DNA of 15,054 bases from JBGSYJ01 sp041748075. Its GTDB lineage: Bacteria > Acidobacteriota > Thermoanaerobaculia > Gp7-AA8. The notes beneath the pieces are model-generated. The model saw only the letters and a program-made list of their open reading frames with translations. It was not told where the DNA came from and ran no database searches. The stretch is from contig JBGTDX010000131.1 in NCBI GenBank assembly GCA_041748075.1, positions 1 to 15,054 of the forward strand, in the 5' to 3' direction. Made by a program: the position numbers and the translations under genes. Below are positions 5,994-12,380 of the stretch, piece after piece; within the stretch, counting starts at the first letter, position 1, and the number at the start of each line of letters is the position of its first letter.

Positions 5994-5995
5994 CC
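5892..5995 (+). repeat. attC9 (104-bp family, mutated R'')
   Basis: R'' is GGCCAAC (5892-5898), one base away from GGCTAAC; R' is GTTAGCC (5989-5995). The change removes the stop codon of the c8 gene and gives a G-T wobble in the folded bottom strand, so recombination may be little affected. The loop has TCGAGCTC. Confidence 0.92.
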
Positions 5996-6003
5996 GCCAC
6001 GAA

Positions 6004-6243
6004 ATGAGAGCCAGAATCATCGTTGGGATCGTGCTTATCCTCTTCGGGATCGTGGGTTCGGCCGTCGCGGTTGTGGCGATTGTCGATCCGGCTGGAACGA
6101 AGTTGGCCGACGACGGTGACCCGTTCGGTACTCCGCCTTCACGATCCTCTAGCGCTACGATTTTGGCGGTAAATATTCTCATTGTAGCCGTCGGAGTATT
6201 ACTCCTCCGCCGAGGGGCAAAGCCAGCGCGCCGCGTCGGCTAA
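6004..6243 (+). CDS. Small two-helix membrane protein, unknown (cassette c9)
   Basis: 79 residues. Helix 1 near residues 4-27 (ARIIVGIVLILFGIVGSAVA), a 20-25 residue polar loop with DPAGTKLADDGDPFGTPP, helix 2 near 51-69, then a basic tail KPARRVG. The N-out/C-in basic pattern suggests an inner-membrane hairpin. ATG 6004 is 8 bp after R' of attC9; the only ribosome-binding-like element is the AGGAA of the attC, rather far upstream. The final Val-Gly-stop is encoded by GTCGGCTAA at attC10. No family recognised. Confidence 0.7.
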   Translation: MRARIIVGIVLILFGIVGSAVAVVAIVDPAGTKLADDGDPFGTPPSRSSSATILAVNILIVAVGVLLLRRGAKPARRVG

Positions 6244-6341
6244 CTAGCGGTTGCACCGGACACGAACCGCGTGTTGCTGTGTCTCAAGCTCTATACTATT
6301 CGGCGTGCGGTTCGCGCCGGTGAACCGCAGGAACGTTAGCC
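6238..6341 (+). repeat. attC10 (104-bp family)
   Basis: R'' GGCTAAC (6238-6244); R' GTTAGCC (6335-6341). Loop variant TCAAGCTC. R'' carries the stop codon of the c9 gene. Confidence 0.93.
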
Positions 6342-6363
6342 GCTTCGTATGCGCGGAGGGTGA

Positions 6364-6609
6364 ATGCCTACATCGAGATATTGGTTCCCCGCGAAACGCT
6401 ACGGCTGGGGGTGGGGCTTACCTTCGGCATGGCAAGGGTGGTTGGTCCTAGGTATGTTTTTCGCCTTGATTGCGACGGCTGGCGTTTTCATCCCAGCTCG
6501 CGAACATTCATTCGTGTTCATCGCCACGGCTCTCCTTCTATCCGGCGTCCTGGTCGCGATCTGTGCCGTTAAGGGCGAACCGCCACGCTGGCGCTGGGGT
6601 AAGGAGTAA
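6364..6609 (+). CDS. Small membrane protein with RYWFPAKRYGWGWGLPSAWQGW N-terminus (cassette c10)
   Basis: 81 residues. The N-terminal stretch rich in Trp, Gly and Tyr (about residues 5-26) is a signature I associate with a widespread uncharacterised family of small membrane proteins; two helices follow near 26-45 and 50-67, then a basic tail EPPRWRWGKE. ATG 6364 has a strong ribosome binding site (GGAGGG, 6356-6361) and is favoured over the overlapping frame that starts at 6360. Function unknown. The same cassette carries a second, broken gene further on. Confidence 0.78.
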   Translation: MPTSRYWFPAKRYGWGWGLPSAWQGWLVLGMFFALIATAGVFIPAREHSFVFIATALLLSGVLVAICAVKGEPPRWRWGKE

Positions 6610-6783
6610 AGTCAACGCACGCGGTGCCCCAGCGAGATATCGCGCCACACGTCTGGCCGGGGGAAACACGGATCGAAGCGAACTAGTCTGGTCGGTCCCT
6701 CGACCAGGCATTGCAGGCAACTTCCGTTCGCGCGGTGAGACAATCGCAGTCATCGTCAGTCTAGTGAAGCGGCACGCCGAGGT

Positions 6784-6983
6784 TTGAGCTCGATCTACCA
6801 CCATGCCGTGCGGAAGCACCATCGCCCTCGCGGCAAGTACTACGAGCAGTACATGCAGGGTCGAACATCATCCTGCTCGCTCCGGACGTCGCGGAGGTGT
6901 TTCATGACTCCGGGGCCGTCAACAAAGCGTTGCGCCAATATCTTGCTGATCATGGCGAGCCGCCGTCAGGACAGGCCGGCTAA
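6784..6983 (+). pseudogene. Frameshifted small ORF, antitoxin-like (VAEVF family), cassette c10
   Basis: Two overlapping frames join into one plausible protein. In frame 6784, RPRGKYYEQYMQG is read; in the frame ending at TAA 6981-6983, SNIILLAPDVAEVFHDSGAVNKALRQYLADHG follows. Together they resemble the small uncharacterised proteins with 'RGKYxxRYxxGxNVVxLxPDVAEVFxDSxxVNxALR', which are often next to toxin-like genes. The join is at CAGGG (6856-6860); one more G would restore the frame. The N-terminus is unclear, and earlier shifts are possible. It could be a real pseudogene or a sequencing error in a G run. The stop codon lies in R'' of attC11, as for intact cassette genes. Confidence 0.55.
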
Positions 6984-7081
6984 CTAGCGGTTGCACCGGA
7001 CACGAACCGCTCGTTGCTGTGTCTCCAGCTCTATACTATTCCGCGTGCGGTTCGCGCCGGTGAACCGCAGGAACGTTAGGC
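6978..7081 (+). repeat. attC11 (104-bp family)
   Basis: R'' GGCTAAC (6978-6984) matches the c10 5' end; R' GTTAGGC (7075-7081) belongs to c11. Variants CGCTCG and TTCCGCG in the distal arms. Confidence 0.93.
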
Positions 7082-7135
7082 CGCTCGCGTGCATTGGAAC
7101 ATGGCGCAACGAACGCGCATAAGAAAGGACCAGGA

Positions 7136-8611
7136 ATGAAACGCAGCGTCAGTCGCAGAGAGTTTCTGAAGCAAAGTACGCTTGCGACAGCGGCCCTCTC
7201 GGCCACTTCGCTTCCGGCGTTGGCCGTGAGCCACACAGGCCTAGCACGCAGAGCCGCTCCCAAGAAGGTGATTGTGATCGGAGCAGGCCTCGCAGGTTTA
7301 TCGGCTGCGTACGAGCTGACGCAAGCAGGCCACGATGTGACCGTATTCGAAGCTCAAAGCCGCCCTGGCGGACGCGTGCTCACCTTACGTGAGCCTTTCT
7401 CGGACGGCCTTTTCGCGGAAGCTGGTGCGAGAGACATCGCTGACACACACGATTTCACGCTGAAGTACATCACCTTATTCAATCTCTCTCTCACCTCTAG
7501 CCCGCAGACCCCCGGTCTGGGATCCATTGGATACTTTCGAGGCAAGCGAATCAAGTTCGCCGAAGGCGTTACGCCTGAGATTCCTTACCATCTAACTCCT
7601 GAAGAGAAGACTCTAGGCAACGGGATCTGGCCGCGATACAGACCGCGCTCCGTACTCGATGAGATCGGCGACTATACTGCGCCGGATTGGCCTCCCCCTT
7701 CTCTGATGAAGTACGACCGGATGTCGTACGCGGAGTTCCTACGTAGCAACGGAGCCTCTTCGGAGGCCGTCGCTTTCATGACAGCCGGCATGCGGTGGGG
7801 CGACGGCGCCGACACGGTTTCGGCCCTTGTGGTACTGCGCGAGACCGCTCAGGAACGGCAAGTGAAAGACTCGTACACGATCAACGGCGGATGCGATCTT
7901 CTTACGAGAGCTTTCGCGGAGAGGCTAAAGGAGAAGATTCGTTATGGTTCGGCGGTCGTTAGAATCGAGCACAGCGCCCAGGAAGTGCGCGTGGTCGTTT
8001 CGCGGGCTGGAACACACCAGACGTTTGGAGGCGACCATCTGATTTGTGCTATCCCATTTTCGGTCTTGAGGCAGGTTGCCATCTCTCCACGATTGTCGCC
8101 TGGTAAACACCGCGCAATCGACGAACTCCCTTCTTTTTCCTGCGCGCGGGTCTTCTTGCAGTCGAGAACGAGGTTTTGGCTTGATCAAGGACTCAACGGT
8201 GGGGCGTGGACGGACCTTCCCGTTGGGACCATCCTTAGCACAGGCTCAAACCAGCCTGGGCCGCGTGGCATCGTGCAATGTTACACAGGTGGTCGAGCAG
8301 GCCGGCGGCTTGCGGCAATGAAGGAGCCCGACCGACTACGCCACGCGCTCAACCAGGTGGAAGCAGTTTATCCAGGCATGCGCGAGAACTTTGAAGGGGG
8401 CGTATCCAAGTGCTGGCACGCAGACCCGTGGGCTCGCGGTTGTTCGTCCTGGTATAAGCCCGGGCAGATGAGTGAACTGTGGCCCCACATTGCACGGCCA
8501 GAAGGCCGAGTGCACTTCGCTGGGGATCACACATCTGCCTGGATCAGGTGGATGCAAGGTGCTCTGGAGTCAGGCAATCGCGCCGCGCGAGAGGTTAACG
8601 AGGCGTCGTGA
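7136..8611 (+). CDS. Tat-exported FAD-dependent amine oxidase / flavin monoamine oxidase family (cassette c11)
   Basis: 491 residues. The N-terminus has a twin-arginine signal (SRREFLKQ, residues 6-13, then a hydrophobic Ala-rich stretch to about residue 30), so the folded, FAD-loaded enzyme would go to the periplasm. The FAD-binding Rossmann motif is VIVIGAGLAGLSAAYEL (45-61), followed by E72 and RPGGRV (77-81), classic for the amine oxidase/L-amino-acid oxidase family. The C-terminal RVHFAGDHTSAWIRWMQGALESGNRAA is the usual second FAD contact. The family oxidises primary amines or amino acids, giving aldehyde or keto acid, ammonia and hydrogen peroxide; the substrate is not predictable here. 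ATG 7136 has AAAGGA upstream; ATG 7094 would hide the Tat signal behind 14 extra residues. It is the longest cassette in the window. Confidence 0.88.
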   Translation: MKRSVSRREFLKQSTLATAALSATSLPALAVSHTGLARRAAPKKVIVIGAGLAGLSAAYELTQAGHDVTVFEAQSRPGGRVLTLREPFSDGLFAEAGARDIADTHDFTLKYITLFNLSLTSSPQTPGLGSIGYFRGKRIKFAEGVTPEIPYHLTPEEKTLGNGIWPRYRPRSVLDEIGDYTAPDWPPPSLMKYDRMSYAEFLRSNGASSEAVAFMTAGMRWGDGADTVSALVVLRETAQERQVKDSYTINGGCDLLTRAFAERLKEKIRYGSAVVRIEHSAQEVRVVVSRAGTHQTFGGDHLICAIPFSVLRQVAISPRLSPGKHRAIDELPSFSCARVFLQSRTRFWLDQGLNGGAWTDLPVGTILSTGSNQPGPRGIVQCYTGGRAGRRLAAMKEPDRLRHALNQVEAVYPGMRENFEGGVSKCWHADPWARGCSSWYKPGQMSELWPHIARPEGRVHFAGDHTSAWIRWMQGALESGNRAAREVNEAS

Positions 8612-8670
8612 GACATGAGACCGCTCGGTGCAGGCTTGGTTCGAAGGTTTGGTGATGCGTCGGTGAAGCG

Positions 8671-8732
8671 CCCTAACAACGGCATGCAGCTGACGGCGCT
8701 GCGCGCCGCAGCTGATGACGAAGCCGTTAGGC
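8671..8732 (+). repeat. attC12: short attC of mobile-cassette type (62 bp)
   Basis: R'' CCCTAAC (8671-8677) and R' GTTAGGC (8726-8732). Inner arms GCAGCTGA-CGGCG and CGCCG-CAGCTGATG pair around a CTGCG loop. Size and layout match the 60-bp attC sites of resistance integrons, unlike the 104-bp family. Confidence 0.87.
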
Positions 8733-8748
8733 GGCTGAGGAGCAATTC

Positions 8749-9141
8749 ATGAGGGCTACGCTCGAATCTGTTCATCCGGTGCTGATGTCCAGTGACGTGG
8801 CCGCGTCAGTCCGCTTCTACAAGCGTCTGGGGTTCTCCTTGAGCTTCCAGGACGATCCTGTTGAGCCAAGGTATGCAGGTATCAGGCGCGATCGAGTCGA
8901 ATTGCATTTGCAGTGGCACGACAAGATCCAGTGGGCATATCCCGCTGACCGTCCTACATACCGCTTCGTGGTTGGAGATGTCGACGCGCTCCATACCGAA
9001 CTTCGCGACAGCGGAGCCCTAGGTGAGAACCTCGGCACTAAGGGCCCGTGGCGAATACCAGGCGATACGCCTTGGAGTACTCGAGAGTTCCACGTTCGCG
9101 ACCCCGACGGGAACGGGTTGCAATTCTATCGCTTGCTCTGA
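8749..9141 (+). CDS. VOC superfamily (glyoxalase / bleomycin-resistance-like) protein (cassette c12)
   Basis: 130 residues, one VOC domain. HPVLMSSDVAASVRFYKRLGFSLSF (9-33) is the first beta-alpha-beta unit; RVELHLQWHDK (49-58) and YRFVVGDVDALHTELRDSG (about 70-89) follow, and FHVRDPDGNGLQFYRLL (114-130) is the final strand motif. Candidate metal ligands are His9 and His53; the usual C-terminal Glu position is Gln125, so metal binding may be altered, as in antibiotic-binding members. Members either bind and sequester drugs such as bleomycin or catalyse metal-dependent chemistry; which applies is unknown. ATG 8749 has GAGGAG 8 bp upstream. Its cassette starts at attC12 and ends in a 104-bp-family attC. 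Confidence 0.86.
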   Translation: MRATLESVHPVLMSSDVAASVRFYKRLGFSLSFQDDPVEPRYAGIRRDRVELHLQWHDKIQWAYPADRPTYRFVVGDVDALHTELRDSGALGENLGTKGPWRIPGDTPWSTREFHVRDPDGNGLQFYRLL

Positions 9142-9159
9142 GCATTCTTAGCAGGCGTC

Positions 9160-9263
9160 GCCTAACTAGCGGTTGCACCGGACACGAACCGCGTGTTGCT
9201 GTGTCTCCAGCTCTATACTGTTCGGCGTGCGGTTCGCGCCGGTGAACCGCAGGAACGTTAGGT
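9160..9263 (+). repeat. attC13 (104-bp family)
   Basis: R'' GCCTAAC (9160-9166) matches the c12 5' end TTAGGC; R' GTTAGGT (9257-9263) belongs to c13. The loop has TATACTGTT. Confidence 0.93.
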
Positions 9264-9324
9264 GTCGCGAAGGAACGTAGAGGTCTGCGTGGGTGACCAT
9301 CTTGAGAGGAAGAGGAGAGAACCG

Positions 9325-10137
9325 ATGCAACGTATTAACCTCAACGGTGTAGACCTCGAATATGACGTGCAGGGCTCAGGAGAACCGTTGCTACTGATCC
9401 ACGGCAGCATCCTCGCGGATACGTTCTTTCCCCTGCTGACCGAGTCCCGCATCGCCAACAACTATCGCGTGATCTCGTATCACCGCCGCGGCTTTGCGGC
9501 TAGTGCCCGTGCCAGAGACCCATTCACAATAGGGCAGCAGGCTGCTGATAGCCGTGCCCTGCTCCGCTACCTCGACATCCCCCGGACGCATGTTGCCGGG
9601 TACTCCTACGGCGCCGCCATTGCGCTGCAGTGGGCGCTCGACGCTCCTGCAGAGGTACAGAGCCTCGCGCTCCTTGAGCCGCCCCTTTTTGCCTCGATTC
9701 CCTCGGGGCCGATGTTCTGGGACGGGGTCGCAGCCATCAGACCGATGTATGAGTGTGGGGAGAAGGTGGAGGCGACCGATGCCTTCTGTGCTGGCGTGGC
9801 GGGACCGGAGTATCGTCAGGTCCTCGACAAGGCCTTGCCGCCCGGTGCGTTTGAGCTAGCGGTCGCCGATATTGACACCTTTTTCCAAGTCGAACTGGAG
9901 GCACTGCGACAGTGGGATTTCGCCGCCGAGGAGGCCACACGCATCCGCCAGCCCGTGCTCGCGGTGGTCGGCAACGAGTCCGCGCCGATCTTCCACGAGG
10001 GCCATGAGCTACTCAAGCACTGGTTCCCACAGGCGGAGGAACTGGTAGTGCCACAGGCGACGCACGCGCTCCCGTTCATGAACCCCGGCGCGGTTGCCGA
10101 CGGCCTGGCCCATTTCTTCGCCAGGCACCCGCTGTAA
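9325..10137 (+). CDS. Alpha/beta hydrolase (cassette c13)
   Basis: 270 residues, cytosolic (no signal peptide). Oxyanion-region motif LLIHGS (23-28), RVISYHRRGF (48-57) as in epoxide-hydrolase and esterase relatives, nucleophile elbow GYSYGA with Ser94, and catalytic-His motif ATHALPF with His247. The acid is not in its textbook form: after the VLAVVG strand the sequence is NESAP, with Glu218 a candidate. This resembles broad esterase/C-C hydrolase/haloperoxidase-like proteins; the substrate is unknown. ATG 9325 follows AGGAGAG (9313-9319). An in-frame upstream extension to the attC is not needed. The cassette ends in a short, foreign-type attC. Confidence 0.86.
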   Translation: MQRINLNGVDLEYDVQGSGEPLLLIHGSILADTFFPLLTESRIANNYRVISYHRRGFAASARARDPFTIGQQAADSRALLRYLDIPRTHVAGYSYGAAIALQWALDAPAEVQSLALLEPPLFASIPSGPMFWDGVAAIRPMYECGEKVEATDAFCAGVAGPEYRQVLDKALPPGAFELAVADIDTFFQVELEALRQWDFAAEEATRIRQPVLAVVGNESAPIFHEGHELLKHWFPQAEELVVPQATHALPFMNPGAVADGLAHFFARHPL

Positions 10138-10209
10138 GGTGCCGCAGCGTCAAGGAGAGGGTGTGTGTCCTGGGCTCCTGACGGGTAGTTGGCAATCCCT
10201 CAGTGCATC

Positions 10210-10267
10210 ACCTAACGAGGGCGTGCAGGCGACGGCTTCCAGCCGCGCCTGACGCCTAGCGTTGGGC
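10210..10267 (+). repeat. attC14: short attC of mobile-cassette type (58 bp)
   Basis: R'' ACCTAAC (10210-10216) is the exact complement of its own cassette's start TTAGGT; R' GTTGGGC (10261-10267) is c14's. Inner arms GCAGGCG-ACGGCT and AGCCG-CGCCTGACGC pair around a tiny loop. Confidence 0.87.
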
Positions 10268-10277
10268 GGCGGATTAC

Positions 10278-10745
10278 ATGAAATTTTTCACGCCCGAGTG
10301 GGCAACCGGGGAGTTGACCGACGAGGAGTTCGAGTCGACCGAAGATCGCTATTCAGACTACCTCAGCGACTTGAACCTTCCGGCGAAAGTGCTCAGCCTC
10401 GCGAAAGCTGACCTCCACGATGGGCTGATGGAACGGGTTCACGAGGCCGCGGGAACGCTGACAGTTACGCTCGTTTGTGGCGACTTACAGCGCGGCTATT
10501 TCGAAACAACAATTACCTATGAGGATCCTCTCGCCTGGGGAGCGAACGTCACGCTTCCTCAATTTGCCGCTAAAGGTTCTGATCTCGAAGTGATCGAACA
10601 CGAAGTTGACAGGCTCGACTCAGGTTTTGTTCACCGGATACTGTTCTCCTCTTACGAGGAAACAGAGATTGCGTTCTCGTCCGCTTCGGTGAGCCAACGT
10701 TTCCGCGAGTCCCGACAGCTCAAATCCGACACGTCGCCTAACTAG
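10278..10745 (+). CDS. Conserved hypothetical MKFFTPEW protein (cassette c14)
   Basis: 155 residues, soluble, acidic. It opens MKFFTPEWATGELTDEEFE, then has LHDGLMERV (about 47-55) and TLTVTLVCGDLQRGYFETTITYED (about 61-84). I have the impression of a widespread uncharacterised family with this start and the CGDLQxGY strand pair, but cannot name it. ATG 10278 follows GGCGGA closely. The last residues Ser-Pro-Asn and the TAG stop are read from attC15 (CGCCTAACTAG). No membrane segment or signal peptide. Function unknown. Confidence 0.72.
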   Translation: MKFFTPEWATGELTDEEFESTEDRYSDYLSDLNLPAKVLSLAKADLHDGLMERVHEAAGTLTVTLVCGDLQRGYFETTITYEDPLAWGANVTLPQFAAKGSDLEVIEHEVDRLDSGFVHRILFSSYEETEIAFSSASVSQRFRESRQLKSDTSPN

Positions 10746-10837
10746 CGGTTGCACCGGACACGAACCGCGTTTCTGTGTCTCCAGCTCTATACTATTCAGC
10801 GTGCGGTTCGCGCCGGTGAACCGCAGGAACGTTAGGC
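10736..10837 (+). repeat. attC15 (family, 102 bp)
   Basis: R'' GCCTAAC (10736-10742); R' GTTAGGC (10831-10837). The loop is shortened (CGCGTTTCTGTG). R'' differs by one base from the complement of its own cassette's start (TTGGGC). Confidence 0.92.
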
Positions 10838-10846
10838 GACTCGAAT

Positions 10847-11374
10847 ATGCACGGCTTCGTGATGGCACTCCTCCTCACGGCATCGATTGCCAACCCGCGT
10901 GCTACGCCCGTGCCGTTCGCGATTGCGCAGGCGACTGATGACTCTGTTTGCATCATCACGGAACGGGAACTCGCGCCTGGCCAGCTCGTAACGATCGTGC
11001 TCTTCGATCCTGAGCGCGTTATCGAGGGGCGCGTAATGGCACCCGCGCCCAAACCTTGTCTCGGCCATCCAGATGACTGGGGGATCGTGTATTCGGTGAC
11101 GCCATCGGGAAACCCGACGATCGAAATGGGCGTGGGCATCGCCGTTATACGTGAGTCAGTCACTACGAGGCATCAGAATGGTCACGTGGAAATGCAGAAC
11201 GTATTCGCGCTTGGTGATCGCATCCGGTTCCGTCGCTGCGCTAGCATGGAGGGATTACATCTGACCGTGTGGCAAGGAACTGCCCGCGTTTGGCACGAGT
11301 ATTACTATCTTGGTTACGCAACCGACCCAACCTGCACCGACGAAGAAACGGAAGACGACCCGTCGCCTAACTAG
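10847..11374 (+). CDS. Exported protein with four cysteines, unknown (cassette c15)
   Basis: 175 residues. The N-terminus MHGFVMALLLTASIANPRA looks like a short signal peptide, with cleavage around residues 17-25. The mature part is mostly beta-like and holds four cysteines (SVCII, KPCLG, RRCAS, PTCTD), which could make two disulphides in the periplasm, and a WHEYYYLGY stretch near 146-154. The acidic tail DEETEDDPSPN ends with codons read from attC16 (CCTAAC then TAG). ATG 10847 is 9 bp after R' and depends on attC-borne AGGAA for a ribosome binding site; ATG 10862 would also keep part of the signal. No family recognised. Confidence 0.7.
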   Translation: MHGFVMALLLTASIANPRATPVPFAIAQATDDSVCIITERELAPGQLVTIVLFDPERVIEGRVMAPAPKPCLGHPDDWGIVYSVTPSGNPTIEMGVGIAVIRESVTTRHQNGHVEMQNVFALGDRIRFRRCASMEGLHLTVWQGTARVWHEYYYLGYATDPTCTDEETEDDPSPN

Positions 11375-11468
11375 CGGTTGCACCCGACACGAACCGCGCG
11401 CTGCTGTGTCTCCAGCTCTATACTATTTGGTGTGCGGTTCGCGCCGGTGAACCGCAGGAACGTTAGAC
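11365..11468 (+). repeat. attC16 (104-bp family)
   Basis: R'' GCCTAAC (11365-11371) matches the c15 5' end; R' GTTAGAC (11462-11468) belongs to c16. Variants: CACCCGAC in the left arm, CGCGCTGCTG and ATTTGGTG in the distal part. Confidence 0.92.
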
Positions 11469-11568
11469 CGCTAGGGAAGATGCGACGTCAGACCTGAGGT
11501 GCAGTAATCCGACCTGTCGATTCGAACGGACACGGGCTTCTCAATCGTTTACTCAGAAGGAGAACAAT

Positions 11569-12093
11569 TTGCCAATCACTGCTTTCAGCAGTTTCACCGA
11601 CGGCCTTGATCCGGTTCGCAGGAGCCGCGAACACTTCATTACCAACATCAACCTGGAAGACGGTCCTCACTGGATTCCCTATGCGGATGGTGTCTGGATA
11701 CAGCCCTGCCACTTCAATGTCACGACCGGAGGATTCAGCGTCATGTTGAAGGGTCTCCCCGGCGCTCAACTGGGCACGCACTACCACGTCGGTATTGTGC
11801 GAGGGTATACGCTGCGTGGTCACTGGCGGTACGTGGAGCACGACTGGGTGGCAAAGCCTGGAACATTCATCTATGAGCCCGCCGGCGAGGCCCACACCCT
11901 GTTCATCACCCCCGACTCTCCGGAACCGGCCTTGATCATGTTTGTGGTTGAAGGTGGCCTCATCTATCTGGACAAGGCGGTCGATGGCAGCATGGCTGCC
12001 TATGAGGATGGGTTCACCGCTCTGGAGATGACTCGGAAGTACTATCGTGAGGCCGGTCTCGACGCGCGTGAGCTGGATCTGCTGGTTCGCTGA
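11569..12093 (+). CDS. Cupin protein, 2,4'-dihydroxyacetophenone dioxygenase-like (cassette c16)
   Basis: 174 residues. Cupin motif 1 is GTHYHVGIVRGYTLRGHW (69-86) with His71 and His73; motif 2 is PGTFIYEPAGEAHT (97-110) with His109. The tail (GGLIYLDK..., DGFTALEMTRKYYREAGLDARELDLLVR) resembles proteins annotated as 2,4'-dihydroxyacetophenone dioxygenase family, non-haem iron enzymes that cleave a C-C bond with oxygen. The true substrate is uncertain. The start is TTG 11569: an excellent AAGGAG (11557-11562) stands at the right distance, and no ATG is near. A leader of about 100 bp separates it from attC16, and a non-coding tail of about 160 bp separates it from attC17. Confidence 0.83.
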   Translation: MPITAFSSFTDGLDPVRRSREHFITNINLEDGPHWIPYADGVWIQPCHFNVTTGGFSVMLKGLPGAQLGTHYHVGIVRGYTLRGHWRYVEHDWVAKPGTFIYEPAGEAHTLFITPDSPEPALIMFVVEGGLIYLDKAVDGSMAAYEDGFTALEMTRKYYREAGLDARELDLLVR

Positions 12094-12256
12094 TCGAAGC
12101 ACACGGACTGAAAATTTCCCAGGCGGCATCGTCGCGCGCTCGCGTCGGGCTTCTCTGATGCTCGTTGCGGTCGACACGAGCGTCCGTCGGCGGGTTCGTT
12201 CCCCGCGGTCTGCAACAGACGGTAGCGCGAGCATGCGGCCTGAGTTCATTCGCGCG

Positions 12257-12360
12257 GGCTAACTAGCGGTTGCACCGGACGCGAACCGCGTGTTGCTGTG
12301 TCTCCAGCTCTATACTATTCAGCGTGCGGTTCGCGCCGGTGAACCGCAGGAACGTTAGCC
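12257..12360 (+). repeat. attC17 (104-bp family)
   Basis: R'' GGCTAAC (12257-12263); R' GTTAGCC (12354-12360). R'' differs by one base from the complement of its own cassette start TTAGAC. Left arm has GGACGCGAACCGC, pairing perfectly except for one extra A. Confidence 0.93.
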
Positions 12361-12380
12361 AGACACGAGATCCGTCGAGT

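Noticed and set aside
7007..7045. TTGCTG...TATACT in the attC as a sigma-70 promoter
   Set aside because: Spacing is only 12 bp instead of 16-18 and no better -35 lies at the right distance; kept only as a low-confidence idea about the loop.
11488..12249. 253-residue minus-strand ORF over the cupin gene
   Set aside because: Covers the whole cupin gene antisense; the + strand has clear cupin motifs and a strong ribosome binding site, while the antisense product resembles nothing.
2699..12380. Long genes starting within attC sites with the shared MHRTRTACC-type N-terminus
   Set aside because: The shared N-terminus is translated recombination site from a TTG without a ribosome binding site; each of these genes has a better internal start just after the attC.
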